Assembly: GCF_946479965.1 (NCBI RefSeq)
Contig: NZ_CAMLHX010000006.1
Coordinates: 49,576 to 113,575 of the forward strand
From: an uncultured Mucilaginibacter sp.
GTDB lineage: Bacteria; Bacteroidota; Bacteroidia; Sphingobacteriales; Sphingobacteriaceae
Reading direction: 5' to 3'
Length of the DNA stretch: 64,000 nucleotides
In this document: one piece after another, positions 1 to 7,385 of the stretch
Numbering within the stretch: position 1 is the stretch's first letter
Layout: the number at the start of each line of letters is the position of its first letter
Position numbers and translations under genes: made by a program
The notes under the pieces: model-generated
The model's input: only the letters and a program-made list of their open reading frames with translations
What the model was told of the DNA's origin: nothing
Database searches by the model: none

Positions 1-754
1 CAAAAGTGGCGACATCAATATCGCAAAGGTCATCTATATCCAACCGCTGCCGTAAAGCTTCTAAAGCCGCTGCACATTCCTGTACGCGTTCGTTGTATTT
101 TGATTCAACCAGTTTTCTGGATTTATTGGTGTTTACAACCGCCAAAACATATTCGCCCAGGTTAGCGCTCACCAGGTCATAGTCCAAGGTATCGCAGCTT
201 ATGGCCATGGCCTTATCCTTTTCGCCAAAGGTTACAGCAAACTGGTCCATTATTCCGCTGTTTACGCCTATAAAATTGTTCTCCACAGCTTTTGATAACT
301 TAACCAGGTCAAGTTTTGAGTAGCCGGCATTAAACAGTTCGTTAAAAGCGTAGGCTGTTACCACTTCAATTGAAGCCGATGAGGACAGCCCTGACCCGAT
401 AGGTATATCGCCAAAATAAAGCATATCAAGCCCTTGTAGCTGGTGGCCGTCTTTTAAAAAATAGTCGGCTATTCCTAACGGAAAGTTATACCAGTTATCG
501 CCATTCTTAGTGTAACCAGCCTGCAATGGAATTTCTGTAAAATCATTAAAATTGAGGCTTCTTAAACGCAATACATTGTCGTTGTTAGGTGCCGTATAAA
601 GCGTGGTGCCAAATTCAACGGCGCAGGGCAATACAAGGCCGCCATTGTAATCAGTATGCTCGCCGATAAGGTTTACCCTGCCGGGAGCAAAGAAAGCATT
701 GAGGGCTTCTTTTTGATAAATTTGGACAAATTTTTGAGACAGATCGTTATTCAT
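1..754 (-). CDS. galK: Galactokinase, 3' end cut by window edge
   Basis: Phosphorylates galactose to galactose-1-phosphate in the cytoplasm (Leloir pathway, GHMP kinase family). About 251 residues are present, starting at the ATG whose complement is 752-754; the C-terminal third or so lies outside the window. The galactokinase signature GRVNLIGEHTDY is at residues 25-36. The GHMP ATP-binding loop, IPIGSGLSSSASIE, is at about 117-130. The catalytic Asp of the GIMDQ motif is at residue 170. The order of motifs fits the family and the N-terminus is intact. It is divergent from the YciI gene at 878. A weak -7-like box (AATATTTG on the minus strand, 779-786) lies 25 bp upstream of the start. The identification is firm from the motifs; regulation is unknown. 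Confidence 0.95.
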   Translation of the reverse strand, partial: MNNDLSQKFVQIYQKEALNAFFAPGRVNLIGEHTDYNGGLVLPCAVEFGTTLYTAPNNDNVLRLRSLNFNDFTEIPLQAGYTKNGDNWYNFPLGIADYFLKDGHQLQGLDMLYFGDIPIGSGLSSSASIEVVTAYAFNELFNAGYSKLDLVKLSKAVENNFIGVNSGIMDQFAVTFGEKDKAMAISCDTLDYDLVSANLGEYVLAVVNTNKSRKLVESKYNERVQECAAALEALRQRLDIDDLCDIDVATF

Positions 755-877
755 TTACCGTGTTTTGTTTGGGGCAGGCAAATATTGTAATTATTACACT
801 ATTTATTTTAATATTGCTTTAATAAAAACACCTTAAAGCTTTGGTTTGTTCACAACAATAGCTTAAATAAAATTAAC

Positions 878-1165
878 ATGCAATATATTGTAACCGGATA
901 TGATTTTACGGATGAGGGTGCTGTACAGCGCCGGCTAAACGTAAGGCCCCATCACCTTGATTTTGCCCGCGCTACCAAAGCTGCAGGCAACCTGATAAGT
1001 GCTGCTGCTATTTTAAATGAAGAAGGAAATGCTGTAGGTTCTGTGATGTTTCTTCAGTTTGAAACAGAAGAGGAATTAAATGCCTGGAAAAGCGCCGAGC
1101 CCTATGTTACCCAGGGAGTATGGGAAACCGTAGATGTGAAGCCTGCAAGAGTAGCAGATTTATAA
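878..1165 (+). CDS. YciI-like protein
   Basis: A 95-residue single-domain protein of the YCII-related (YciI) ferredoxin-like fold. What I see is the short alpha+beta pattern typical of the family: an N-terminal hydrophobic strand (QYIVTGYDF), a R-HHLDF segment with the paired His that family members usually carry, a central GSVMFLQF strand, and a C-terminal acidic ELNAWKSAEPYVTQGVWE segment matching the family's usual end. YciI proteins are small cytoplasmic proteins, mostly of unknown role; some related domains have dehydrochlorinase-like chemistry. It stands alone, divergent from galK and convergent with the large minus-strand gene downstream. Function is not inferred beyond the family. Confidence 0.85.
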   Translation: MQYIVTGYDFTDEGAVQRRLNVRPHHLDFARATKAAGNLISAAAILNEEGNAVGSVMFLQFETEEELNAWKSAEPYVTQGVWETVDVKPARVADL

Positions 1166-1203
1166 CAGTAAGAGCATAAAGTCTTACTGTTATAAACTAA
1201 TGC

Positions 1204-3972
1204 CTATTGAACTTTATATCGATAAACCGCCCGACCGATGTTTCCGTCGGCATCAAATCCTTCAATTATAGCCCTGTAACTTCCTTTTCCGTCTGCATTA
1301 AAAAAATTAAACGTGGCAGCTCCTATAGCTGCGTCGGTATTTACTCTTGGGTTCCAGTAAATAGTCGTACGTAAGTCGCCACCAATAGCCGAGTCTTTTG
1401 ATACATCATAACGCGGGCTGTAAAAAGTTCTGGCCGCGCTAAAGCCTTTTGGCTTTACCTTAACACCGCTATTGGCGGGCATTAAATCATCTAATGCAGC
1501 CGCTATCTGGTCTTTGGACATTTGAACTCTTTCAATCTTTTTAGAGTTAACAACAACTACCCCGTTGGTACCGCTCATGCGGTTTATACTACTAACACCA
1601 TCACTTAAAAAAACTTCTACAGACTCAACTGTTTTAGGATCAATGGTGCGCAAGGCATTAAAATCAACCATATTGTTGTTTAGGTAGATGGCCACCGGGC
1701 GTTTGTCGCCCTGCATCACGTAACGATTAATCTGCAAACTTTGAGTCTGCATGTCAAAAGTTAATCCGCCCATGCCTTGCAAGCAATCATATAACGTGGC
1801 GCAGGCAGAAAACATTGCACCGTCAAGCGTATGATCTGCCATTAAAGCTAGCCCCGAAAGCGACGAATTATCTGTGTGGCTGGCTTTTTTTACCTTAGGT
1901 GCCACAGTTGCACGTATGTTAACCTCGTTAAGCACGCGGGAGTTATCGGCTACTTTTTTGCTGTTTAATAGGTATGGACGCATTGCGCTGTCAATATTTA
2001 TAAAGGCCGCAGGTGCATTTATGCTTGCTGTAATTGGCTGAAAAGAATCATTGTTTAATAATATCATAAAGCCACTGCTGTTGGCATTCCCTTTAGCGCT
2101 TACAACAGCTTGTAACGAATCGGGAAAATATAACTTTGAGAAAGTAAACTCTCCAACAGTGTTAGTCGTTGTGTTTACTGATAAGCGCCTGTCCTTTATT
2201 TCCAAATTAACATTTCCACGGTTTATCGGCAAACCCGACGATGTGCGCAAACTGCCGGATATGGTTATACCGTCTTCGGGCTGAAATTTTATACCCGGAG
2301 GCAATTTGTTAGCAGCAATGTCTTTATATACAATTCGTCTATATCCTTGAGTAAGCATCAAAGCATCCAGATCAGAATTGGTTTGATCTGTTGGGTTGTT
2401 AAAATAATAATTAGGCTTTTCTATATACCCTTTCAAATCGGAAGTTAGCAGTAAATGAGTCAAAATGGTTGTTTCAGAACTTTCATCATAAGGAACCTTG
2501 GTTTCATCAATCACTGTAACTGAAAGGTCGGCCGCAGCAGGTTTGTCAGCGTTTTTTGCAGATACATTCATTACCACATTGTCGCGACCTGTGTAAACAG
2601 TTTTCGGAGTGGTTAGTGTAAGCGATAGTTGGTCGTCGGGCTTATTAATAAAAACGAGCCGCTCTGACAAGGCATCGCCGTTGCTACTCAAAACGCTTAT
2701 TTTGGCCACGCCTGATGGTAATTTATTAGTTATTGATAAAGGGTATGTAGTAGCGTTTAACCCGGTTGTTGTTTGTGCTGCATAAAAAATAGCCTGCCCA
2801 TTTTGTGCGACAATATAGAAGTGTTTACCCCTGTTTTTTTGAAGATAGGCATCATTGCATAATAAGTTTATCACTATACGCTGGGGTGATACAGTTACCA
2901 CGTTTATGGTAATATCCTGAGTGCTTGCCTTGGGAAGATCGTAAGTACTTTTAGATCCATCAGCAAATGTTACAGCAGCTTTATAAGTTTTACCTGCAGC
3001 AGGAGTGAGGGCAAATGTACCCATACCTAAATGCTGCGAGGAAAAATTGGCCACTGTGGCTCCGGCATTATCGACAATTGTGCCTTTAATATCTACACCC
3101 ATACCGCTTGGCGCTATGGCTTTAAAGGCTACTTTGCCCGCCACGCCTTCAATCAGTTCGCCGCCTTCCGGAAAGAACTGAACATCCATTGGGGCCGCGG
3201 CGCCTTTTAACGAAAATTGGTTAGTTACCTCTTTTGGGCTTGCGTCTATTTCTGTAATCAGATCGCTTGTTGATAGTTCAGATAATTTACTTGTATTGAA
3301 GCTTACGTTTATATAACCATTAGCGTCAGTTGTAGCCTTGCCTTTTTCTAATACTTCATCACCTTTTGTCTGCACTTTCCAGCTTACCTTTTTGCCGGCA
3401 ATAGCGCTACCGTCAATATTGCGGTAATTAAGGCGTGCCATTACTTTCGCCGTGTTATTTTGTGTAGATGATGTTAATGAAATATTTGTAAGAATATTTT
3501 TATTGATCGCGTCGCCTATACTTATTGTTTTGTCGAAAAAGTAGGCTGCATCAAAATTACGCATCCATTTAGTGTAGGCCCTTATTTGGTAGTTTCCTTG
3601 CTTATACCGCAATTTAGTTATAGCTATATTACCAAAGGCCACACCCTTGGTAACGGCTAATTTTAGCTTTTGCACAACAGTGTCCCTATTTATTACATCA
3701 ACATATACAACATTGCTTAGGGTAGAAGGCACCCGTTGCTTTAAATCGCCATAACTATCAGTTGTAACGTAGGCTTTAAACCAAATGGTGTCGCCCACAG
3801 CGTAGTATGGTTTATCAAAATGCAGGTAAACCTTTTCCACCGGGTATGCACTATTGTATTCGGCGGTTTTTTGTGCAATTGTTTTTAAAGGAATTGAATC
3901 GGTTTGCGAAAATGCCGATAAAGCGGCTACCAAAAACAGCGACAGTGAAAAAGTAAATCTCTTAAGGTTCAT
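1204..3972 (-). CDS. MG2-domain protein with TonB plug-like domain
   Basis: A 922-residue exported protein with a signal peptide (residues 1-22, ending AFSQ). The N-terminal half reads as macroglobulin-like beta domains: the segment VEKVYLHFDKPYYAVGDTIWFKAYV is the MG2-type opening seen in many Bacteroidota proteins, followed by QFFPEGGELIEGVAGKVAFKA at about 265-290. The C-terminal part has a TonB-receptor plug-like segment (PVAIYLNNNMVDF through SGTNGVVVVNSKK, about 755-820) but no beta-barrel, so it is not itself a receptor. Such proteins are probably periplasmic or outer-membrane associated; their role is not established. A related architecture occurs in the 1936-residue protein at 46195-52005. 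No partner gene is adjacent. Confidence 0.8.
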   Translation of the reverse strand: MNLKRFTFSLSLFLVAALSAFSQTDSIPLKTIAQKTAEYNSAYPVEKVYLHFDKPYYAVGDTIWFKAYVTTDSYGDLKQRVPSTLSNVVYVDVINRDTVVQKLKLAVTKGVAFGNIAITKLRYKQGNYQIRAYTKWMRNFDAAYFFDKTISIGDAINKNILTNISLTSSTQNNTAKVMARLNYRNIDGSAIAGKKVSWKVQTKGDEVLEKGKATTDANGYINVSFNTSKLSELSTSDLITEIDASPKEVTNQFSLKGAAAPMDVQFFPEGGELIEGVAGKVAFKAIAPSGMGVDIKGTIVDNAGATVANFSSQHLGMGTFALTPAAGKTYKAAVTFADGSKSTYDLPKASTQDITINVVTVSPQRIVINLLCNDAYLQKNRGKHFYIVAQNGQAIFYAAQTTTGLNATTYPLSITNKLPSGVAKISVLSSNGDALSERLVFINKPDDQLSLTLTTPKTVYTGRDNVVMNVSAKNADKPAAADLSVTVIDETKVPYDESSETTILTHLLLTSDLKGYIEKPNYYFNNPTDQTNSDLDALMLTQGYRRIVYKDIAANKLPPGIKFQPEDGITISGSLRTSSGLPINRGNVNLEIKDRRLSVNTTTNTVGEFTFSKLYFPDSLQAVVSAKGNANSSGFMILLNNDSFQPITASINAPAAFINIDSAMRPYLLNSKKVADNSRVLNEVNIRATVAPKVKKASHTDNSSLSGLALMADHTLDGAMFSACATLYDCLQGMGGLTFDMQTQSLQINRYVMQGDKRPVAIYLNNNMVDFNALRTIDPKTVESVEVFLSDGVSSINRMSGTNGVVVVNSKKIERVQMSKDQIAAALDDLMPANSGVKVKPKGFSAARTFYSPRYDVSKDSAIGGDLRTTIYWNPRVNTDAAIGAATFNFFNADGKGSYRAIIEGFDADGNIGRAVYRYKVQ

Positions 3973-4129
3973 TTTGCAATTTGACGAATAAAACTGGTTA
4001 AATATAGGTAAGTTACACCGGGCAGGTGTTAAAACATGCTATTTTAACATTTTTTTACAAATTATAGTATGCAATGTTGCGTAACTTTTTGAGGAGCATG
4101 TTGCAAAAAAGAAAATTCGGTAAAAAAAC

Positions 4130-4160
4130 AAGGCAGAATTCTTATTAAGAATTCTGCCTT
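4130..4160 (-). terminator. Perfect 14-bp hairpin terminator
   Basis: The arms at 4130-4143 and 4147-4160 are exactly complementary around a 3-nt loop. On the minus strand the hairpin is followed by a run of seven T (complement of 4122-4128). It sits 30 bp past the stop of the 71-residue ORF and is well placed to end its transcript. Confidence 0.85.
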
Positions 4161-4190
4161 GATGCCTTTTGGCTTAGCGGTAAATTTTGT

Positions 4191-4406
4191 TTACCAGCCG
4201 CTTCCTTTTTTGGCGGCACCACTGCTGATATGGCCTTCTGCTGTAGCTTTGCTCATTATTGCAGCCATTTTGTTTCCTGAACCATCAGTACCTGTTGCAA
4301 TGTACCTGCCTGATTTTACATCAATAACAGGATTGATCATTGGTACATTCTTGGTTTTTGTCTTCACTGAATAGGCGGTAATGCCGCCACTTGTAGGTGT
4401 TGCCAT
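4191..4406 (-). CDS. Small basic protein of unknown function
   Basis: A 71-residue, Lys/Ser/Gly-rich protein without signal peptide or membrane segment. It contains the stretches KTKNVPMINPVID, GRYIATGTDGSGNKM and a C-terminal GAAKKGSGW. I recall short Bacteroidota proteins with this flavour (GxYIAxGxDxxGNK, then AKKG) but none with a known function. The minus strand is chosen over the overlapping plus-strand frame because it has a Bacteroidota-type promoter upstream (4464-4495) and a perfect terminator downstream (4130-4160). The plus-strand frame is hydrophobic and lacks signals. It is a free-standing single-gene unit. Confidence 0.7.
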   Translation of the reverse strand: MATPTSGGITAYSVKTKTKNVPMINPVIDVKSGRYIATGTDGSGNKMAAIMSKATAEGHISSGAAKKGSGW

Positions 4407-4463
4407 GATAAGTTTTTAATTGTTTTAAAAAAGTTTAACTCTTGTAGGTAATAATTGTTTGTA

Positions 4464-4495
4464 CAAACATAATGTATTGTTATTAACATGTACAA
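4464..4495 (-). promoter_or_regulatory. Bacteroidota-type promoter for the 71-aa gene
   Basis: On the minus strand, TATGTTTG (complement of 4464-4471) matches the -7 consensus TAnnTTTG. A TTG (complement of 4493-4495) lies 21 bp upstream. The expected start of transcription is near 4458, about 50 bp before the ATG. Confidence 0.6.
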
Positions 4496-4703
4496 CCTGT
4501 TAGCCAAAAGTTATTCAAAAAAATGTTAAAAAAGACCCCTTTTAGGGCTGTTTTTTGCAATTTGTGGAAAACTAGTTACTTGTTGGATGTAAATATTATA
4601 ACCAGAAGCTATAATAAAGCTCCCCACAGCCAGCCGGAAATATAATTTACAATGAAAAAAAGCAAAAGCTGTTGCACTTAGCAGCTCCTTCTGAGGGCTA
4701 TAG
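4496..4703. other. Intergenic stretch, weak hairpins only
   Basis: With the promoter on its left this is part of a 343-bp gap without a gene. It holds one short CCC/GGG hairpin flanked by A- and T-runs at about 4529-4556, which could be a weak terminator in either direction, and an AGCTG/CAGCT pair near 4667-4685. I find no ORF of more than ten codons with a promoter and no RNA fold I recognise. Confidence 0.5.
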
Positions 4704-4745
4704 TAAAAAAAAACACCGGCAATTTTTGGAACGCCGGTGTTTTTT
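4704..4745. terminator. Bidirectional hairpin terminator
   Basis: AACACCGGC (4712-4720) pairs with GCCGGTGTT (4733-4741), with A-runs to the left and T-runs to the right that extend the stem and give a U-tail on either strand. It lies immediately after the stop codon of ybjQ (minus strand). Confidence 0.85.
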
Positions 4746-4749
4746 AAGA

Positions 4750-5079
4750 TTATTCTTTTTCAACTACCACAGCTGTGCCGTAGGCCAGCACTTCTGTTAT
4801 ACCCTGCATTATTTCGTTGGCATCATACCGCATCGCTATAATAGCGTTGGCTCCCATAACCCGGGCATGCTCTATCAGCAACTGATAGGCTTCCTGGCGG
4901 GTATTTTCGCAAAGTTCTACGTAGATAGAAAGCCTGCCACCAAACAGCGATTGAAAACCGCCTGCAATATTGCCAAGCGCGCTGCGGCTGCGTACGGTAA
5001 CACCGCGTACAACGCCTAATTGTTTAACAATTTTGTAACCCTCAAGCGAGTTAGCTGTAGTAACTAATGAAGTATCCAT
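4750..5079 (-). CDS. ybjQ: YbjQ/UPF0145 family protein
   Basis: A 109-residue cytoplasmic protein of the UPF0145 family (YbjQ-like, often labelled heavy-metal-binding domain). The family features are visible along the whole length: GYKIVKQLGVVRGVTVRSRS at the N-terminus, GGFQSLFGGRLSIYVELCENTRQEA in the middle, and A-GANAI-MRYDANEI plus EVLAYGTAVVVE at the C-terminus. Length matches the family (about 105-110). Members form pentamers in known structures; the biological role is not settled. It is followed by a strong terminator and preceded by ppnP on the same strand 92 bp upstream, so the two could be co-transcribed. Confidence 0.88.
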   Translation of the reverse strand: MDTSLVTTANSLEGYKIVKQLGVVRGVTVRSRSALGNIAGGFQSLFGGRLSIYVELCENTRQEAYQLLIEHARVMGANAIIAMRYDANEIMQGITEVLAYGTAVVVEKE

Positions 5080-5171
5080 TGATGTAATTTTTAATTTTAA
5101 ACAGGTAAGTTAAATAACCCCTGTTGTATTTAGATTAAAATGTATGACAAAAATTACATCAGCGGCAGTCT

Positions 5172-5453
5172 TTATTTGTATTTACACAGGTATGAGCTCT
5201 GGGCAGCGGTTTTTACTTTAAATGATGAATTGGCTGGCACCTCAAATGACTGGCCGTTTGTAAAGCTTTTCCACTCGGTTTCGCCGGGAAGCAATGCTAT
5301 TAGTTCGCCTTCAATTACCACCATTGTTTCGTGGCTTGATGTGCCAAATTCGTATTCTCCGCTTTCAATTACGCCAATGGTTGATTTTCCTTCGGCCGAT
5401 GTGTAGGCGAGTGACTTTACGGTACCGCCAAAATATTCGTTTACGTTGATCAT
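5172..5453 (-). CDS. ppnP: Pyrimidine/purine nucleoside phosphorylase PpnP
   Basis: A 93-residue cupin-fold protein of the YaiE/PpnP (formerly DUF1255) family, which cleaves nucleosides with phosphate to give free bases and ribose-1-phosphate. The full-length family pattern is visible: N-terminal NEYFGGTVKSLAY, then the GKSTIGVIESGEYEFGTSSHETMVVIEGEL core, the LPG-TEW segment and the C-terminal FEVPANSSFKVK-SSYLCKYK. Length equals the family norm (about 93-95). It probably works in nucleoside salvage in the cytoplasm. Neighbours do not add to this. Confidence 0.9.
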   Translation of the reverse strand: MINVNEYFGGTVKSLAYTSAEGKSTIGVIESGEYEFGTSSHETMVVIEGELIALLPGETEWKSFTNGQSFEVPANSSFKVKTAAQSSYLCKYK

Positions 5454-5497
5454 TGTGTTTCTTTTTTTTCGTGCCCGAAGATGGGAATTTTGTTTGT

Positions 5498-5620
5498 TAG
5501 TTCATAGTTCATGGTTCATAGATGATGGATGATAGTTCATGGTTCATAGCCAATAGTTAGAAATGCCAGATCAGATATCAATGCCAAAACAACCATGAAC
5601 CATCCCCTATGAACCAACAA
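5498..5620. repeat. Intergenic word-palindrome, GTTCATGGTTCATAG type
   Basis: The 16-mer AGTTCATGGTTCATAG occurs at 5506-5521 and again exactly at 5534-5549. The right part (5591-5615) carries the complementary words AACCATGAACCAT and CTATGAACCAAC, so the segment can fold into a long imperfect hairpin. The same words recur at 58410-58536. No ORF is present. Confidence 0.75.
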
Positions 5621-6343
5621 CTATTTAATCCCACCAAAAGCAGCAAAGTAAGAGTTTTTATGCAATACCTCCACCTGCTTAAATCCAACCTTTTTTAATA
5701 GGTCGGTTTGGTAGTTTATTGATCGGGGCGTATCTTCATAAGCCACATAGTCGAGTACTTTTTTTCGATATTCCGGCCCGCCAAGGGTGTCCAGGTAATT
5801 GCTATACCTTTGTTGGAATAACTGGTTCAAAGGTTCAGAGTCATGCGTTATCAGGTCTGATATCCAAAAACTGCCACCGGGCTTAAGCATGCGGTACATA
5901 TTGGCGAATACAGCTTCCCAATCCGCGTCATCCCGCAAATGGTGAAGCGTTGCGGCCGCCAAAATAATATCAAAACTCTGATCAGGTAGGGTCAGGTTGC
6001 GCATATCATCCTGAATAATGGTTACCTCGCCCGTTGTTTCTGCACTTACGCGCTCTTTAGCTCTTAACAGCATAGGCATGCTCAAATCATTAAGTGTGCA
6101 GCTCAGGCCGCTTATTTTGCTTAACATTTTTAACGTATAATTACCGGCACCACATCCTACGTCAAGCAGATCTGTAGCATTCGGATTGATATATTTAGCG
6201 GCCTCAGTACATAACTCCATGGTAAGCGGAGCGTCTATAGTGGTAAGCTGTCCCGTATCTAAATTCGAAAATCGTTCAACATCGTTATCAAAACGGTGCC
6301 TTATTTCATCATTCCCTGCTTTTTTTGAATAGTCTGTGCTCAT
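5621..6343 (-). CDS. Class I SAM-dependent methyltransferase
   Basis: A 240-residue Rossmann-fold methyltransferase. The SAM-binding motif I is LLDVGCGAGNYT (59-70); the motif II-III region reads TIIQDDMRNLTLPDQSFDIILAAATLHHL, and the post-motif segment MYRMLKPGGSFWISDL is typical of ubiE/Methyltransf_11-like enzymes. The substrate cannot be read from sequence. It is divergent from a LysR regulator at 6439, with inverted repeats in the shared intergenic region, so the LysR protein is a natural candidate for its regulator (inference). Cytoplasmic; no signal peptide. Confidence 0.85.
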   Translation of the reverse strand: MSTDYSKKAGNDEIRHRFDNDVERFSNLDTGQLTTIDAPLTMELCTEAAKYINPNATDLLDVGCGAGNYTLKMLSKISGLSCTLNDLSMPMLLRAKERVSAETTGEVTIIQDDMRNLTLPDQSFDIILAAATLHHLRDDADWEAVFANMYRMLKPGGSFWISDLITHDSEPLNQLFQQRYSNYLDTLGGPEYRKKVLDYVAYEDTPRSINYQTDLLKKVGFKQVEVLHKNSYFAAFGGIK

Positions 6344-6381
6344 ATCGTAGTGTTTAGTATTGCCAAAGCTAAATGCTTTAA

Positions 6382-6420
6382 TGATATTTGAAAAATATCA
6401 ATTTTATCAATAATTGATAT
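6382..6420. promoter_or_regulatory. Overlapping dyads, candidate LysR operator
   Basis: Two perfect inverted repeats share a half-site: TGATATT (6382-6388) with AATATCA (6394-6400), and ATATCAATT (6395-6403) with AATTGATAT (6412-6420). This gives three TGATAT-type half-sites in the 95-bp gap between the methyltransferase and lysR-type genes. Position and symmetry fit a LysR-type operator controlling both genes; binding is inferred. Confidence 0.55.
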
Positions 6421-6438
6421 CTATTAAGTATCATTAAA

Positions 6439-7308
6439 ATGGAGATCCGTCACCTCATTTACTTTAAAACTGTAGCAGAACACCTGCATTTCAGGAATGC
6501 CGCTAACGCCCTTTTTATTTCTCAGCCACCGTTAAGCAGGCAGATAAAGGAACTGGAGGATGAATTAGGTGCCCGCCTGTTTAACAGAAACAATAAGAGG
6601 GTAATGCTAACCGACGCTGGCAGGTATTTTTTGATTGAAGTGAATAAAATACTTGCCGGTTTAGAAGAATGTAGGCATACTGTAAAGCAGATACACCAGG
6701 CAGAAAGCGGTGAGTTAAGAATAGGATACATCAGCTCGTTATACCAGCCACACATGGCCGAAGTTTTAAAAGCCTTGCGTGTAAACTTTCCCTACGTTAA
6801 AACGAGTTTGTATGAGCGCCCCACTGTTAAGCAAATTGAAGCGCTTGAACAAGGTAAGCTGGACGTAGGTATACTGAGGGCACCTGTGCATTCGGACAAA
6901 TTGAAGGTTCAGAGTTTGTTTTTTGATCCTTTTATGGTTGTAATGCAAGCAGGAAGCGAAAAGTTTAAAAATGAGGAAGAAGTTGCCAGCTATATTAAAA
7001 ACAAGCCATTCATTTTTTTTAATAAAGAATACGCCCCGTATTATCACGACAGCCTGATAGAGATATGCAATAGGTTGGGTTTTAGCCCCAATATAGTTCA
7101 TGAGGCTAATAATGTGCATTCTATTTTACAATTAGTGGAGGCGGGGTTGGGCATTTCGATACTTCCGTTATCAGTAAAAAATAAAAATGGCAATCTCCGC
7201 TTTATTCCGTTGGATAAAATCCCCGTTAAAACGGAGGTGGTTTTGGCTTACCGGCCGGGCGTGGGCAACGTTGCGCTTAAGTGGTTTATAGAAAATTATC
7301 CAAAATAG
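6439..7308 (+). CDS. LysR family transcriptional regulator
   Basis: A 289-residue LysR-type regulator. The N-terminal winged HTH (residues 1-60) is clear: MEIRHLIYFKTVAEHLHFRNAANALFISQPPLSRQIKELEDELGARLFNR, with the S-Q-P-x-L-S-R recognition helix. The effector-binding domain follows (about 85-285), with GELRIGYISSLY at its start. LysR proteins usually regulate a divergently transcribed neighbour and themselves; here that is the methyltransferase at 5621-6343, and the shared gap contains dyad symmetry. The effector is unknown. The length is usual for the family. Confidence 0.93.
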   Translation: MEIRHLIYFKTVAEHLHFRNAANALFISQPPLSRQIKELEDELGARLFNRNNKRVMLTDAGRYFLIEVNKILAGLEECRHTVKQIHQAESGELRIGYISSLYQPHMAEVLKALRVNFPYVKTSLYERPTVKQIEALEQGKLDVGILRAPVHSDKLKVQSLFFDPFMVVMQAGSEKFKNEEEVASYIKNKPFIFFNKEYAPYYHDSLIEICNRLGFSPNIVHEANNVHSILQLVEAGLGISILPLSVKNKNGNLRFIPLDKIPVKTEVVLAYRPGVGNVALKWFIENYPK

Positions 7309-7385
7309 TGTTTGGTAAGTTATTTGCCTTGTTGGATGAAACCGTTTGTTTCAAAAAGACGTAAATAGGGTTTTATTTTATAGCT

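Noticed and set aside
2051..2284. 77-codon plus-strand ORF with a lipoprotein-like start
   Set aside because: It lies entirely antisense within the 922-residue MG2/plug gene, whose domains continue across it, and has no promoter box that I can see.
4159..4374. 71-codon hydrophobic frame on the plus strand overlapping the small basic protein
   Set aside because: No promoter; it lies antisense to a gene with both promoter and terminator on the minus strand, and its hydrophobicity follows from that gene's codon pattern.
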